Below are positions 16,295 through 24,999 of a stretch of 64,000 nucleotides of DNA, piece after piece (within the stretch, counting starts at the first letter, position 1; each line of letters opens with the position of its first letter). The notes under the pieces are model-generated. The model was given only the letters and a program-made list of their open reading frames with translations. It searched no databases and had not been told where the DNA came from. A program made the translations under genes and the position numbers. Where the stretch lies: the NCBI RefSeq assembly GCF_002564045.1, contig NZ_PDJK01000002.1, positions 5,270,001 to 5,334,000 of the forward strand. The letters are read 5' to 3'. The DNA comes from Amycolatopsis sulphurea (GTDB lineage: Bacteria > Actinomycetota > Actinomycetes > Mycobacteriales > Pseudonocardiaceae).

Positions 16295-18610
16295 TCAGCC
16301 GGCGACGTCCAGGGCCGCCCGGATGATGCTGTCGGTGTCGATCCCGTGGTGGTGGTAGACGCTGTCCAGGTCGCCCGACTGCCCGAACTGCGTGACCCCG
16401 AGGTGCGCCGCGCGGACCCGGTGCACCGTGGCGAGGAACGCGAGCGTGTGCGGATGCCCGTCGAGCACGGTCACCATCGGCGCGCGGCGGTCGGCGGGCA
16501 GGGCCGATTCGAGGATCCAGGTGTCCGCGGTGTCCTGTCCCGCCCGTGCCCGCACGGCGCGGAACAGCAGCCCGGGGCTGGTCACGCAGACGACGTCGGC
16601 GTGCTTGCCCAGCGCGTCCAGCCGGTCGGCCGCGGTGAGCGCCTCGGTGACCATCGCGCCCATCGTCACCAGCGTGACGTCGGGCCGGGCGACCGGCGCG
16701 GTGCGGATCGGGTAGGCGCCCGCGACGACCTGGCGGCGACGGCGTTCCCGCGCGGCCGGATCGTCCGGCACCGCGGCGAGTTTCTGGTCCACCGGGCGGG
16801 TGGACAGCCGCAGGTAGGCCGACGTGCCGTCCGGCCGGCCGAGCCGGGCCAGCGACGCGAGCAGCGTCCACTCGACGTCGATCGCGAACGCGGGCTCGTA
16901 GGTCACGCACCCGGGCTGCTCCAGCCCGACCGAGGGAGTGGTGACCGACTGGTGCGCGCCGCCTTCCGGCGCGAGCGTGACCCCGGACGGGGTGCCGACG
17001 AGGATCGACTGCCCGCCGCCGTAGATCCCGAACGACCACGGCTCCAGCGCCCGCTCGACGAACGGGTCGTAGAGCACCCCGATCGGCAGCAGCGGACGGC
17101 CCCAGCGCGACCACGTGGTGCCCAGTTCGCCGAGCGCGCTGACCAGGTTCACCTCGGCGATGCCCAGTTCCAGATGCTGACCGGTGGGCCGCTCGCGCCA
17201 GTGCAGGATGGTCTCCGGGTCGTCGGCGAACCAGTCCACCCGCTCCTGCGGCGACCACACGCCGACCTTGTTCACCCAGCCGCCGAGGTTGGTGCTGGAG
17301 GAGACGTCCGGGCACAGCGTCACCACGAGTTCCGCGGCCTCCGGTGCTTCGCGGGTCAGATCCAGCAGTGCCCGGCCGAGCGCGGCCTGGGTGGTGGCAC
17401 GCCCGGTCGGGGTCCGGCCGATGTCCACCGGGATCGTGGGAACCTGTTGTGGCGCAACGGTTTCCCGCTGCAGCCGGTGGGCCGTCTCGGCGCACAGCCG
17501 GGCGGCCGCGGAGCCGTCGGGGAACTTCTGCCACGGGTGGTCCGGCGCGGCGCCGACACGGCCGGCCAGTTCGCCGATCTGCTCGGCGGTGAGCAGGGAC
17601 GAGTGGTTCTGCGGGTGGCCCTCGCTGGCGAGACCGAATCCCTTGACGGTGTAAGCGAAAACGACGGTCGGACGGCTGTCGTCGATGGCATCGAACGCGT
17701 CCAGCAGGGCCGGCAGGTCGTGCCCGCCGAGGTTGCGGATGGCCGCGTGCAGGGTTTCGTCGTCGAGGGTGTCCAGCAGCGGCGCCAGCTCCGGGGAGCC
17801 GAGCCGTTCCCGCAGCTGCGCCGGCGTGCAGCGCAGTAACCGCTGGTACTCCGGGTTCGGCATCTCGTCGATGCGCCGCCGCAGGGCCTCGCCGCCCGGA
17901 CGGGCGAACAGCTCCTGCAGCAGTCGGCCGTACTTCACGGTGAGCACCTGCCAGCCGGCCGCGGCGAACATGCCCTGCAGCCGGGTAGCGCCGATGTTGG
18001 GCACGACGCGGTCGAGCGACTGGCGGTTGAGGTCGACGATCCACACGACCTCGCCCAGCTCCGCCACCGTGGGATCGAGGATCGCCTCCCAGCAGGCGCC
18101 TTCGTCGAGTTCGGCGTCGCCGACGAGCGAATACTGCCGCCCGGTGCCCGCGCCGCCGCCGTGCGACTCGACGTACCGGCGCGCGAGCGCGCCCCAGAGC
18201 GGCGCGGTGGCTCCGATGCCGACCGAGCCGGTGGAGTAGTCGACCTGGTCCGGGTCCTTCGACCGGGACGGATAGCTTTGCAGCCCGCCGAATTCCCGCA
18301 GCGAGGTCAGGTACTTCTCGTCGAGATCGCCGAGCAGGTAGTTGATCGCGTGCAGCACCGGCGAGGCATGCGGTTTCACCGACACCCGATCCTGCTCGCG
18401 CAGCCGGGCGAACCACAGCGCCGTCATGATCGAGACCATCGAGGCGCTGGACGCCTGATGCCCACCGACCTTGAGCCCGGTCGGGTTCGGCCGCACCCGG
18501 TTGGCGTGGTCGATGATCGCGGTGGACAGCCAGAGCACGCGGTCGGCCACCTCGCGCAGGACGTCCACGGTGTCGTTCTCCCGGATGCGGCCGGGGGTGG
18601 TGCTGGTCAC
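16295..18610 (-). CDS. AceE-like thiamine-diphosphate enzyme (transketolase / PDH E1 homologue)
   Basis: A 771-residue protein; the start is the GTG ending at 18610, chosen because conserved sequence begins just after it and AAGAGAGG lies upstream. The N-terminal third contains KVGGHQASSASMVSIM, and the ThDP motif appears as VGDAELDEG ... VVWIVDLNRQSLDR. The middle and C-terminal transketolase domains carry EVNLVSALGELGTTW and TTPSVGLEQPG. This is the homodimeric AceE arrangement but about 100 residues shorter than E. coli AceE, and no E2/E3 genes are nearby. A 2-oxoacid substrate is likely, identity unknown. It is divergent from an Lrp/AsnC gene across 132 bp with clear inverted repeats, so control by that regulator is probable. 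Confidence 0.82.
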   Translation of the reverse strand: MTSTTPGRIRENDTVDVLREVADRVLWLSTAIIDHANRVRPNPTGLKVGGHQASSASMVSIMTALWFARLREQDRVSVKPHASPVLHAINYLLGDLDEKYLTSLREFGGLQSYPSRSKDPDQVDYSTGSVGIGATAPLWGALARRYVESHGGGAGTGRQYSLVGDAELDEGACWEAILDPTVAELGEVVWIVDLNRQSLDRVVPNIGATRLQGMFAAAGWQVLTVKYGRLLQELFARPGGEALRRRIDEMPNPEYQRLLRCTPAQLRERLGSPELAPLLDTLDDETLHAAIRNLGGHDLPALLDAFDAIDDSRPTVVFAYTVKGFGLASEGHPQNHSSLLTAEQIGELAGRVGAAPDHPWQKFPDGSAAARLCAETAHRLQRETVAPQQVPTIPVDIGRTPTGRATTQAALGRALLDLTREAPEAAELVVTLCPDVSSSTNLGGWVNKVGVWSPQERVDWFADDPETILHWRERPTGQHLELGIAEVNLVSALGELGTTWSRWGRPLLPIGVLYDPFVERALEPWSFGIYGGGQSILVGTPSGVTLAPEGGAHQSVTTPSVGLEQPGCVTYEPAFAIDVEWTLLASLARLGRPDGTSAYLRLSTRPVDQKLAAVPDDPAARERRRRQVVAGAYPIRTAPVARPDVTLVTMGAMVTEALTAADRLDALGKHADVVCVTSPGLLFRAVRARAGQDTADTWILESALPADRRAPMVTVLDGHPHTLAFLATVHRVRAAHLGVTQFGQSGDLDSVYHHHGIDTDSIIRAALDVAG

Positions 18611-18659
18611 GTCGACGGAACCTCTCTTGGGCGGAACGTTCGCACCAGTCCACCAGGTG

Positions 18660-18697
18660 TGGTTAGACTGCTCAACCAACCCCGGACGGATTGAGCA
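18660..18697. promoter_or_regulatory. Inverted repeats between transketolase-like gene and Lrp gene
   Basis: TGCTCAA (18669-18675) and TTGAGCA (18691-18697) form a perfect 7-bp inverted repeat 15 bp apart, and TGGTT-N9-AACCA (18660-18678) overlaps the left arm. The position in the divergent promoter region and the TTGAGCA-type half-sites suggest the operator of the adjacent Lrp/AsnC protein. Confidence 0.5.
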
Positions 18698-18742
18698 CAA
18701 CGCCCAAACCGGAGTCATGCGGCTCGGAGAGGACTGCGCACC

Positions 18743-19222
18743 ATGCCCAGTGCCCGGCGGCTCGACGCCACCGACGCCCGGATCCTGCTCGCGCTCGGCC
18801 GTACCCCGCGGGCCACCGCCGTGGCGCTCGCCGAGGAACTGGGCCTTTCCCGCAACACCGTGCAGAGCCGGCTGGCCCGGCTGGAACAGGGCGACGTGCT
18901 GCGCTCGCCCGAACACCGGATCGACCCGGCCACGCTCGGGTACCCGCTGTCGGCGTTCGTCACGGTGCAGGTCACCCAGCGGATGCTGGACGAGGTGGGG
19001 CGCTCGCTCGCCGCCGTGCCGGAAGTACTGCAGGTGCACGGGCTGACCGGCCCACAGGACCTGCTGGTGCACGTGGTCGCCACCGACGCCGAGGACCTGT
19101 ACCGGATCGCCGGGCAGATGCTGGAGATCCCGGGCGTCGAGCGCACCAGCAACGCGCTGGTGATGCGCGAGATGGTGCCTTACCGGCTCACCCCGCTGCT
19201 CGAACGCGCCGCCAGGGACTGA
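18743..19222 (+). CDS. Lrp/AsnC-family transcriptional regulator
   Basis: A 159-residue protein of normal Lrp length. Residues 5-55 form the winged helix-turn-helix (LDATDARILLALGRTPRATA then GLSRNTVQSRLARLEQ). Residues 70-150 form the RAM ligand-binding domain, with VHGLTGPQDLLVHVVATDAE at its centre. Such proteins sense amino acids or 2-oxoacids. The divergent AceE-like gene is the obvious target, fitting a 2-oxoacid-linked function for both. The start ATG is followed at once by the conserved domain. Confidence 0.9.
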   Translation: MPSARRLDATDARILLALGRTPRATAVALAEELGLSRNTVQSRLARLEQGDVLRSPEHRIDPATLGYPLSAFVTVQVTQRMLDEVGRSLAAVPEVLQVHGLTGPQDLLVHVVATDAEDLYRIAGQMLEIPGVERTSNALVMREMVPYRLTPLLERAARD

Positions 19223-19279
19223 GCCGGGGCCGCCCGGTCGGGCTTGCTCGGTCAGGACCGTTTGGTCAGCGTCGGTTGG

Positions 19280-19573
19280 TCAGGGGTGTTCGCCGGGATC
19301 GTCCTCGCGGGTGCGGGGGGTCAGGATGCGGTGTGCCCAGACCAGGCCCGGCGCCGCGGCCAGGCCCCACAGGAACAGGCCGGTCTCCCCGGTGACGAGC
19401 CCGAGGATGATCATCAGCAGGGTGGTGAAGTCGGCCAGGATCAGGGTGATCAGGCGGAGCCGGGACCGCATGGGTGGCGCGCCCTGGCTCAGCACTGCCG
19501 CGAACGCGGGGTCGCTCGCGGCCAGTTCCTCTTCGATCTTCCGCAGCGCGCTGCGGTCGCGATGGGGCAGCAT
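19280..19573 (-). CDS. DUF3040 membrane protein
   Basis: A 97-residue protein opening MLPHRDRSALRKIEEELAA, the characteristic start of the actinobacterial DUF3040 family. Two hydrophobic helices span residues about 40-80 and the tail is charged (TREDDPGEHP). The function of the family is unknown. It is convergent with the Lrp gene. Confidence 0.85.
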   Translation of the reverse strand: MLPHRDRSALRKIEEELAASDPAFAAVLSQGAPPMRSRLRLITLILADFTTLLMIILGLVTGETGLFLWGLAAAPGLVWAHRILTPRTREDDPGEHP

Positions 19574-20862
19574 GACCCCCTCCTCGGGCGGGACGGGCCG
19601 GTGATCGCACCTCCTTAGTGGAGTACCCGGGCAGGGGTGCCGTCAAGCCTCGGTTTTGCCGGAATAATCGCGAATTCGCGTGCGCGGCGGGGGATGGGGC
19701 GGTTGCCGGGGTCCGGCGTGCGGCCTGCCCGTGGTGTGCCGGGCCGGTGGTGTGGTGGGAAAGAAACCGCCTGTGCGGGAAGGGGGTGGTGGGTGGTGCT
19801 TCGGGTAGGTGGCCGGGGAGGGGCTTGCGGGGCCGGGTGACGGGCTCACGGGCCGGGGTGGGCCGGTTGGGAGGGTGCGCCGGGGCTCCGGGTTTGGGGT
19901 AGTCGACCCGGGCGGGTCGGCCGGGGAGGGCGGTCGGTTGTGGGGCTGGGGCGGGTTTGTGTGGGTGGTGTGTGGTCGGGTGTGGCCTGGGTGGGGATGC
20001 CTGTGGCGGCGGTCGGTTGTGGGGACTGGAGCGGGCTCGTGCGAGTTGTGTGCGGTCGGGTGGGGAGGCGGGCTTCTGGCGCTCGCGTGTGGGACCGTCG
20101 TTCGGGGCAGGGTATGCGGCCGAACTGGCCTGCGCGGGCGGTGACGCTCGGCCCGGCCGGGGCTCGGGGAGGGCGTGTCTCTGAAGGCTGTGAAGGGGCC
20201 CTTCACAGCACTTACCTTCGTGCGTGGTGGGGTCCGAGCGTGCGGGTTTGCGGCGTCGTGGAGCTTGCCGGGGCTGGAACGCGTGGGGTGGGCGGATTCC
20301 GGGGCGTGAGTGTGCGGTGCGGTTGTCGGGCGTGGTGGGGTAGGGGTTTTTCGGGCGGTCGTCGGGCTCGCCGGGTCGGGAGCGTGGGGCTGGGGCTGGG
20401 GCTGGGGCTGGGGCGCCGCGGGGCCGTCGGGCCGGAGCGTGTGGTGCCGTGTGGACGCTCGGTTCGGCAGGCCGTGGCGGCGGGGTGCACGGCCGGGTCG
20501 CCCGACGTGACTCGTCGGTGGTATGCGGGAGGATTGCCCCGGAATGGCGACGCGGTCGCCGGGCGCTCCGGACTGTCCACTGAGGACGAATGCGGCCGGG
20601 TGGGAAACATGCGCGGCCGGGCATGCGGAGGCGCCTCCTGTCGGCTCCTCTACCGGCGCCGGGCGCGCACGCCCACCCGAAAACGGGAAACCAACTCAAA
20701 AGAGTGAAGTCCGCCGCCACGCGTCATTTTCGGGGCGAGGGGCCCTCTGTCGGTGTGGGCGGTGACCGGCCGGCACGCCCCCCGACCGGCCGGTCGCCGC
20801 TTCGCCTTCGCGATGCGGCGGGGCGAATGGCGGGCAGGCCCCGTGGCCGGGAGACTGGACCG
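19574..20862. other. G-rich gene-poor region of 1.3 kb
   Basis: No credible gene. The plus strand is dominated by GGTGGG/GGGTGT runs (19690-20500) and includes five GGGGCT units near 20390-20413. Frames here lack normal composition: the minus strand reads as Pro/His/Thr-rich low complexity, much like the insert of the SWIM gene. One dispersed palindrome lies at 20184-20209. It could be a decayed gene. Confidence 0.5.
20184..20209. repeat. Dispersed palindrome, copy 3 (single hairpin)
   Basis: A single GTGAAGGGGCCCTTCAC hairpin preceded by AAGGCT, inside the G-rich gene-free stretch upstream of malQ. Confidence 0.9.
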
Positions 20863-22839
20863 GTGCAGAGCCCCGCTCCCGGACCCCCGAACCCGCTCGT
20901 ATCCCCGGAACTGGCCGAACTCGCCGCCGCGCACGGGGTGGCCACCCGATACGAGAACTCCGACCAGATCGAGGTGGCCGTCGAAGCCGACGTGGTGGTC
21001 GCCGTGCTCGCGCAGCTGGACGTGGACGCCGCGACGCCGGAGGCGCTTCGGCGGGAGCTGGCCGCGGTGCGGCGGGCGCGTGCGCGAGGCGGTCTGCCGG
21101 ACACGCTGATCGTCCGTGCCGGGCGGGCGCGTGAGCTGGGCGTGCCCGCCACCGTGGAGCTGGAGGACGGGACGAGCCGTGACGTCGGTACCACGGTGCC
21201 GGCCGACCTGCCGCTGGGCTGGCACGAGGTGGTGACCGCGGACCGGCGGATCCCGCTGGCGGTGGTCCCGGACCGGCTGCCCGCGGTGCCCCCGGCGTGG
21301 GGCTGGATGCTGCAGCTCTACGCCCTGCACTCGCCGCAGTCCTGGGGCATGGGCGACTTCGGCGACCTCGCCGTGATGGCCACCCGGTCGGCCGCGGAAC
21401 TCGGCGCGGGTGTGCTGCTGGTCAACCCGGTGCAGGCGATCGCCCCGGCGCATCCGGTGGAGCGCTCGCCGTATTCGCCGTCCAGCCGCCGGTACGCGAA
21501 CCCGCTGTACCTGCGCGTCACCGACACAGCGGCGTACGCGCGGGCCGACACGGAGACCCGCGCGAAGCTGCGTGGTCCGGCCGCAGGCGAAGGCCTGATC
21601 GACTACGACGCGGTCTGGACGGCCAAACGCGCGGCGCTTGAGCTGCTCCGGCCGTTCCACCCGCACCCGATCGTCCTCGACGACGACCTGCGCGAGTTCG
21701 CGACGTTCTGCGCGCTCGCCGAGGTACACGGCCACGACTGGCGGGAGTGGCCGGAGCCGCTGCGCGATCCGGGCAGTGCCGAGGTCGCCGCGGCGCGAAG
21801 GGAGCTGGCAGGGCGGATCGAGTTCCACGGCTGGCTGCAGCAGCTCTGCCACGAGCAGCTCGACGCCGCGCGCCGCGCCGCGCGTGAGGCCGGGATGCCG
21901 GTGGGCGTGGTGCACGACCTGCCGGTCGGCGTCCATCCCGGCGGCGCGGACACCTGGGCCGACCGCGACGTGTTCGCCCCGGGTGTGCGTGTCGGCGCGC
22001 CACCGGACGCGTTCAACCAGCAGGGCCAGGACTGGAATCTGCCGCCGTGGCGGCCGGACCGGCTCGCCAGGGCCGGGTACCGGCCGTTCCGCGACGTCGT
22101 ACGCGGGGTGCTGCAGCATGCCGACGGCATCCGCGTGGACCACGTTGCCGGGATGTGGCGGCTGTGGTGGATCCCGCCCGGCGAACCGGCCGGCCGAGGG
22201 ACGTACGTGCACTACGACGCCGAAGCGATGCTCGGCGTGCTGGCGCTGGAAGCACACCGCGCCGGGGCTGTGGTGGTGGGCGAGGACCTCGGCACCGTCG
22301 AAGACGTCGTCACCGAGACCATGCACGAGCGGGGGCTGCTCAGCTCTGCGGTGCTGTGGTTCCAGCGCGACTGGGACGCCCCGGACCAGCCGTTCGTCCG
22401 GCCGGAGAAGTGGGATCCCGCCGCGATGGCGAGCATCTCCACGCACGACCTGCCGACAGTCTCCGGCTGGCTCGCCGCGGAGCACGTACGCGTGCGCTCC
22501 GAGCTGGGCCTGCTTACCCGCACCAGCGAAGAAGAATACGCCGCTGCTGAAGAGGAGCGGCGTACGCTGCTCGAACTCGTTGCCCGCGAAGGAATCCCGG
22601 GCGACGACCCGGTACTCGCCCTGCATGCGCTGCTGGCGTCGGCGGCTTCGCGGCTGGTGCTCACCTCGCCCGCCGACGTGGTCGGCGAGCGGCGTCAGCC
22701 GAACCTGCCCGGCACCGTGGACGAGTACCCCAACTGGCGGATTCCCCTGCCCGTCACCATCGACGAGTTCTTCGCCGACCCGCGCGTGCGGGGGGCGATT
22801 GCCCCGCTCGCCGCAGCCCGTCCGTTGCCCAGCAGCTGA
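20863..22839 (+). CDS. malQ: 4-alpha-glucanotransferase (amylomaltase)
   Basis: A 658-residue GH77 enzyme. The GTG at 20863 follows CCGGGAGACTGG and begins the family-like sequence; longer forms run into non-coding GC-rich DNA. The catalytic residues are visible: nucleophile D426 in DGIRVDHVAG, acid/base E474 in VVGEDLGTVE and the third acid D529 in STHDLPT. SPYSPSSRRYANPLY is the usual substrate-site segment. It disproportionates malto-oligosaccharides in the cytoplasm and so feeds or trims the glucans handled by GlgX and TreY. It is 30 bp before glgX and likely leads the operon. Confidence 0.93.
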   Translation: MQSPAPGPPNPLVSPELAELAAAHGVATRYENSDQIEVAVEADVVVAVLAQLDVDAATPEALRRELAAVRRARARGGLPDTLIVRAGRARELGVPATVELEDGTSRDVGTTVPADLPLGWHEVVTADRRIPLAVVPDRLPAVPPAWGWMLQLYALHSPQSWGMGDFGDLAVMATRSAAELGAGVLLVNPVQAIAPAHPVERSPYSPSSRRYANPLYLRVTDTAAYARADTETRAKLRGPAAGEGLIDYDAVWTAKRAALELLRPFHPHPIVLDDDLREFATFCALAEVHGHDWREWPEPLRDPGSAEVAAARRELAGRIEFHGWLQQLCHEQLDAARRAAREAGMPVGVVHDLPVGVHPGGADTWADRDVFAPGVRVGAPPDAFNQQGQDWNLPPWRPDRLARAGYRPFRDVVRGVLQHADGIRVDHVAGMWRLWWIPPGEPAGRGTYVHYDAEAMLGVLALEAHRAGAVVVGEDLGTVEDVVTETMHERGLLSSAVLWFQRDWDAPDQPFVRPEKWDPAAMASISTHDLPTVSGWLAAEHVRVRSELGLLTRTSEEEYAAAEEERRTLLELVAREGIPGDDPVLALHALLASAASRLVLTSPADVVGERRQPNLPGTVDEYPNWRIPLPVTIDEFFADPRVRGAIAPLAAARPLPSS

Positions 22840-22869
22840 AGCCCGACCCGAAGTCCCGAAGGAGTGCCC

Positions 22870-24999
22870 GTGCGGCCCTGGCCCGGAAAGCCCTACCCCC
22901 TCGGCGCCACCTACGACGGCGTGGGGACCAACTTCGCGTTGTTCTCCGAGGTCGCCGAGTACGTGGAGCTGTGCCTGTTCGACGAGCAGGGCACCGAGAC
23001 CCGGATCCGGCTGGAGGAGGTCGACGGGTTCGTGCACCACGGCTACCTGCTCGCCGTCGGACACGGGCAACGGTACGGGTTCCGCGTACACGGCCCGTAC
23101 GAACCCGCGAAGGGCTTGCGCTGCAACCCGAACAAGCTGTTGATCGACCCGTACGCGAAGGCGCTCTCGCGTGGGATCGACTGGAGTGAGGCGTTGTTCA
23201 GCTACCGGTTCGACGACCCGGAGCAGCGCAACGACGACGACTCCGCGGGCTACGTGCCGTACTCGCTCGTGGTGAGCCCGTTCTTCGACTGGGGCAACGA
23301 CCGTGCGCCGCGCACGCCGTACCACGAGACGGTCATCTACGAGATGCATGTACGCGGGATGACGATGACGCACCCTTTCGTCCCCGAGCGGCTACGTGGT
23401 ACGTACGCGGGGCTGGCGCACCCGGCCGTCGTGGAGCACCTGCAGAAGCTGGGCGTGACTGCGGTGGAGCTGATGCCGGTGCACCAGTTCGTCACCGACC
23501 ACGCTCTCGACGGGCGGGGGCTGCGCAACTACTGGGGCTACAACACGATCGGCTACTTCGCGCCGCACAACGCGTACACCGCCATGCCCGGGCAGGGCGG
23601 TCAGGTACCGGAGTTCAAGGGCATGGTGCGCGCCCTGCACGAAGCCGGCATCGAGGTGATCCTCGACGTGGTGTACAACCACACCGCGGAGGGCAACCAG
23701 CTCGGCCCGACGCTGTCCATGCGCGGGATCGACAACGAGGCCTACTACCGGCTGGTGGAGGACGATCCGCAGTACTACATGGACTACACCGGCACCGGGA
23801 ACTCGCTGAACGTGCGCAACCCGCACACCCTGCAGCTGATCATGGACTCGCTGCGCTACTGGGTCACCGAGATGCACGTGGACGGTTTCCGGTTCGACCT
23901 CGCCTCCGCGCTGGCCCGGGAGTTCTACGACGTGGACCGGCTGTCCACCTTCTTCGACCTGGTGCAGCAGGACCCGATCGTGAGCCAGGTCAAGCTGATC
24001 GCCGAGCCCTGGGACGTCGGGCCGGGCGGCTACCAGGTGGGCAACTTCCCGCCGGGCTGGACCGAGTGGAACGGGCAGTACCGCGACACGGTGCGGGACT
24101 TCTGGCGCGGGGAACCGTCCACTTTGGGCGAGTTCGCCTCCCGGATCAGCGGCTCCTCGGACCTGTACCAGGACGACGGGCGGCGCCCGTTCGCCTCGAT
24201 CAACTTCGTCACCGCGCACGACGGGTTCACCCTGGCGGATCTGGTCTCCTACAACGAAAAGCACAACGAGGCCAACGGTGAGGGCAACCGCGACGGCGCG
24301 GACGACAACCGCTCGTGGAACTGCGGAGTGGAAGGTCCCACCGAGGACGCCGCGGTGCTGCAGCTGCGCGCCCGCCAGCGCCGCAACCTGCTGGCCACGC
24401 TGCTGCTCTCCCAGGGCGTGCCGATGCTGCTGCACGGTGACGAGATGGGCCGCACCCAGGAGGGCAACAACAACGTCTACTGCCAGGACAGCGAACTGTC
24501 CTGGATGGACTGGGGCCAGGTCACCGAGAACGCCGATCTGGTCGCCTTCACCGCCGCGCTGACCGCTTTCCGCAAGGCGCATCCGGTGTTCCGGCGCCGC
24601 CGGTTCTTCCAGGGCAAGCCGGTGCGCACCGGCGCGGAACTCGGCGACATCGCCTGGTTCACCCCGGCGGGCGTGGAGATGACCGAGCAGAACTGGGACG
24701 ACGGCTTCGGCAAGTCGATGGTGATCTTCCTCAATGGCGAGGGCATCCCGGACCTGGATCCGCGCGGGATGCCGGTGTCCGACGATTCGTTCCTGCTGGC
24801 GTTCAACGCCTACTGGGAGGATCTCGCGGTGACCCTGCCGGGCAACGGCTACGGTCGCGAGTGGACGGTCGTGCTGGACACCGCCACCGGCGAGGTCGGC
24901 CGCACCGGCGCGGAACCGGTCGAGGGCGGCGGCAAGTTCACGCTGGCGGCGCGTTCGCTCGTGGTGCTGCAGCGGACGGCTCGGGAGGAGGACGTATGA
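22870..24999 (+). CDS. glgX: Glycogen debranching enzyme, first copy
   Basis: A 709-residue GH13 isoamylase-type protein. GTG at 22870 is preferred over GTG at 22864 because the AAGGAG ribosome-binding site (22859-22864) would leave no spacing for the latter. Residues 1-150 are the CBM48-like beta domain. Catalytic residues: D343 in DGFRFDLAS, E379 in LIAEPWD and D451 in TAHDGFTL. It hydrolyses alpha-1,6 branches of limit dextrins, supplying linear chains to TreY, whose start overlaps its stop (ATGA). A second glgX lies 4.2 kb downstream. Confidence 0.93.
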   Translation: MRPWPGKPYPLGATYDGVGTNFALFSEVAEYVELCLFDEQGTETRIRLEEVDGFVHHGYLLAVGHGQRYGFRVHGPYEPAKGLRCNPNKLLIDPYAKALSRGIDWSEALFSYRFDDPEQRNDDDSAGYVPYSLVVSPFFDWGNDRAPRTPYHETVIYEMHVRGMTMTHPFVPERLRGTYAGLAHPAVVEHLQKLGVTAVELMPVHQFVTDHALDGRGLRNYWGYNTIGYFAPHNAYTAMPGQGGQVPEFKGMVRALHEAGIEVILDVVYNHTAEGNQLGPTLSMRGIDNEAYYRLVEDDPQYYMDYTGTGNSLNVRNPHTLQLIMDSLRYWVTEMHVDGFRFDLASALAREFYDVDRLSTFFDLVQQDPIVSQVKLIAEPWDVGPGGYQVGNFPPGWTEWNGQYRDTVRDFWRGEPSTLGEFASRISGSSDLYQDDGRRPFASINFVTAHDGFTLADLVSYNEKHNEANGEGNRDGADDNRSWNCGVEGPTEDAAVLQLRARQRRNLLATLLLSQGVPMLLHGDEMGRTQEGNNNVYCQDSELSWMDWGQVTENADLVAFTAALTAFRKAHPVFRRRRFFQGKPVRTGAELGDIAWFTPAGVEMTEQNWDDGFGKSMVIFLNGEGIPDLDPRGMPVSDDSFLLAFNAYWEDLAVTLPGNGYGREWTVVLDTATGEVGRTGAEPVEGGGKFTLAARSLVVLQRTAREEDV

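Noticed and set aside
16295-19072. A 925-residue form of the transketolase-like gene
   Set aside because: The extra N-terminus overlaps the divergent Lrp gene and the operator; the GTG at 18610 fits the family start.
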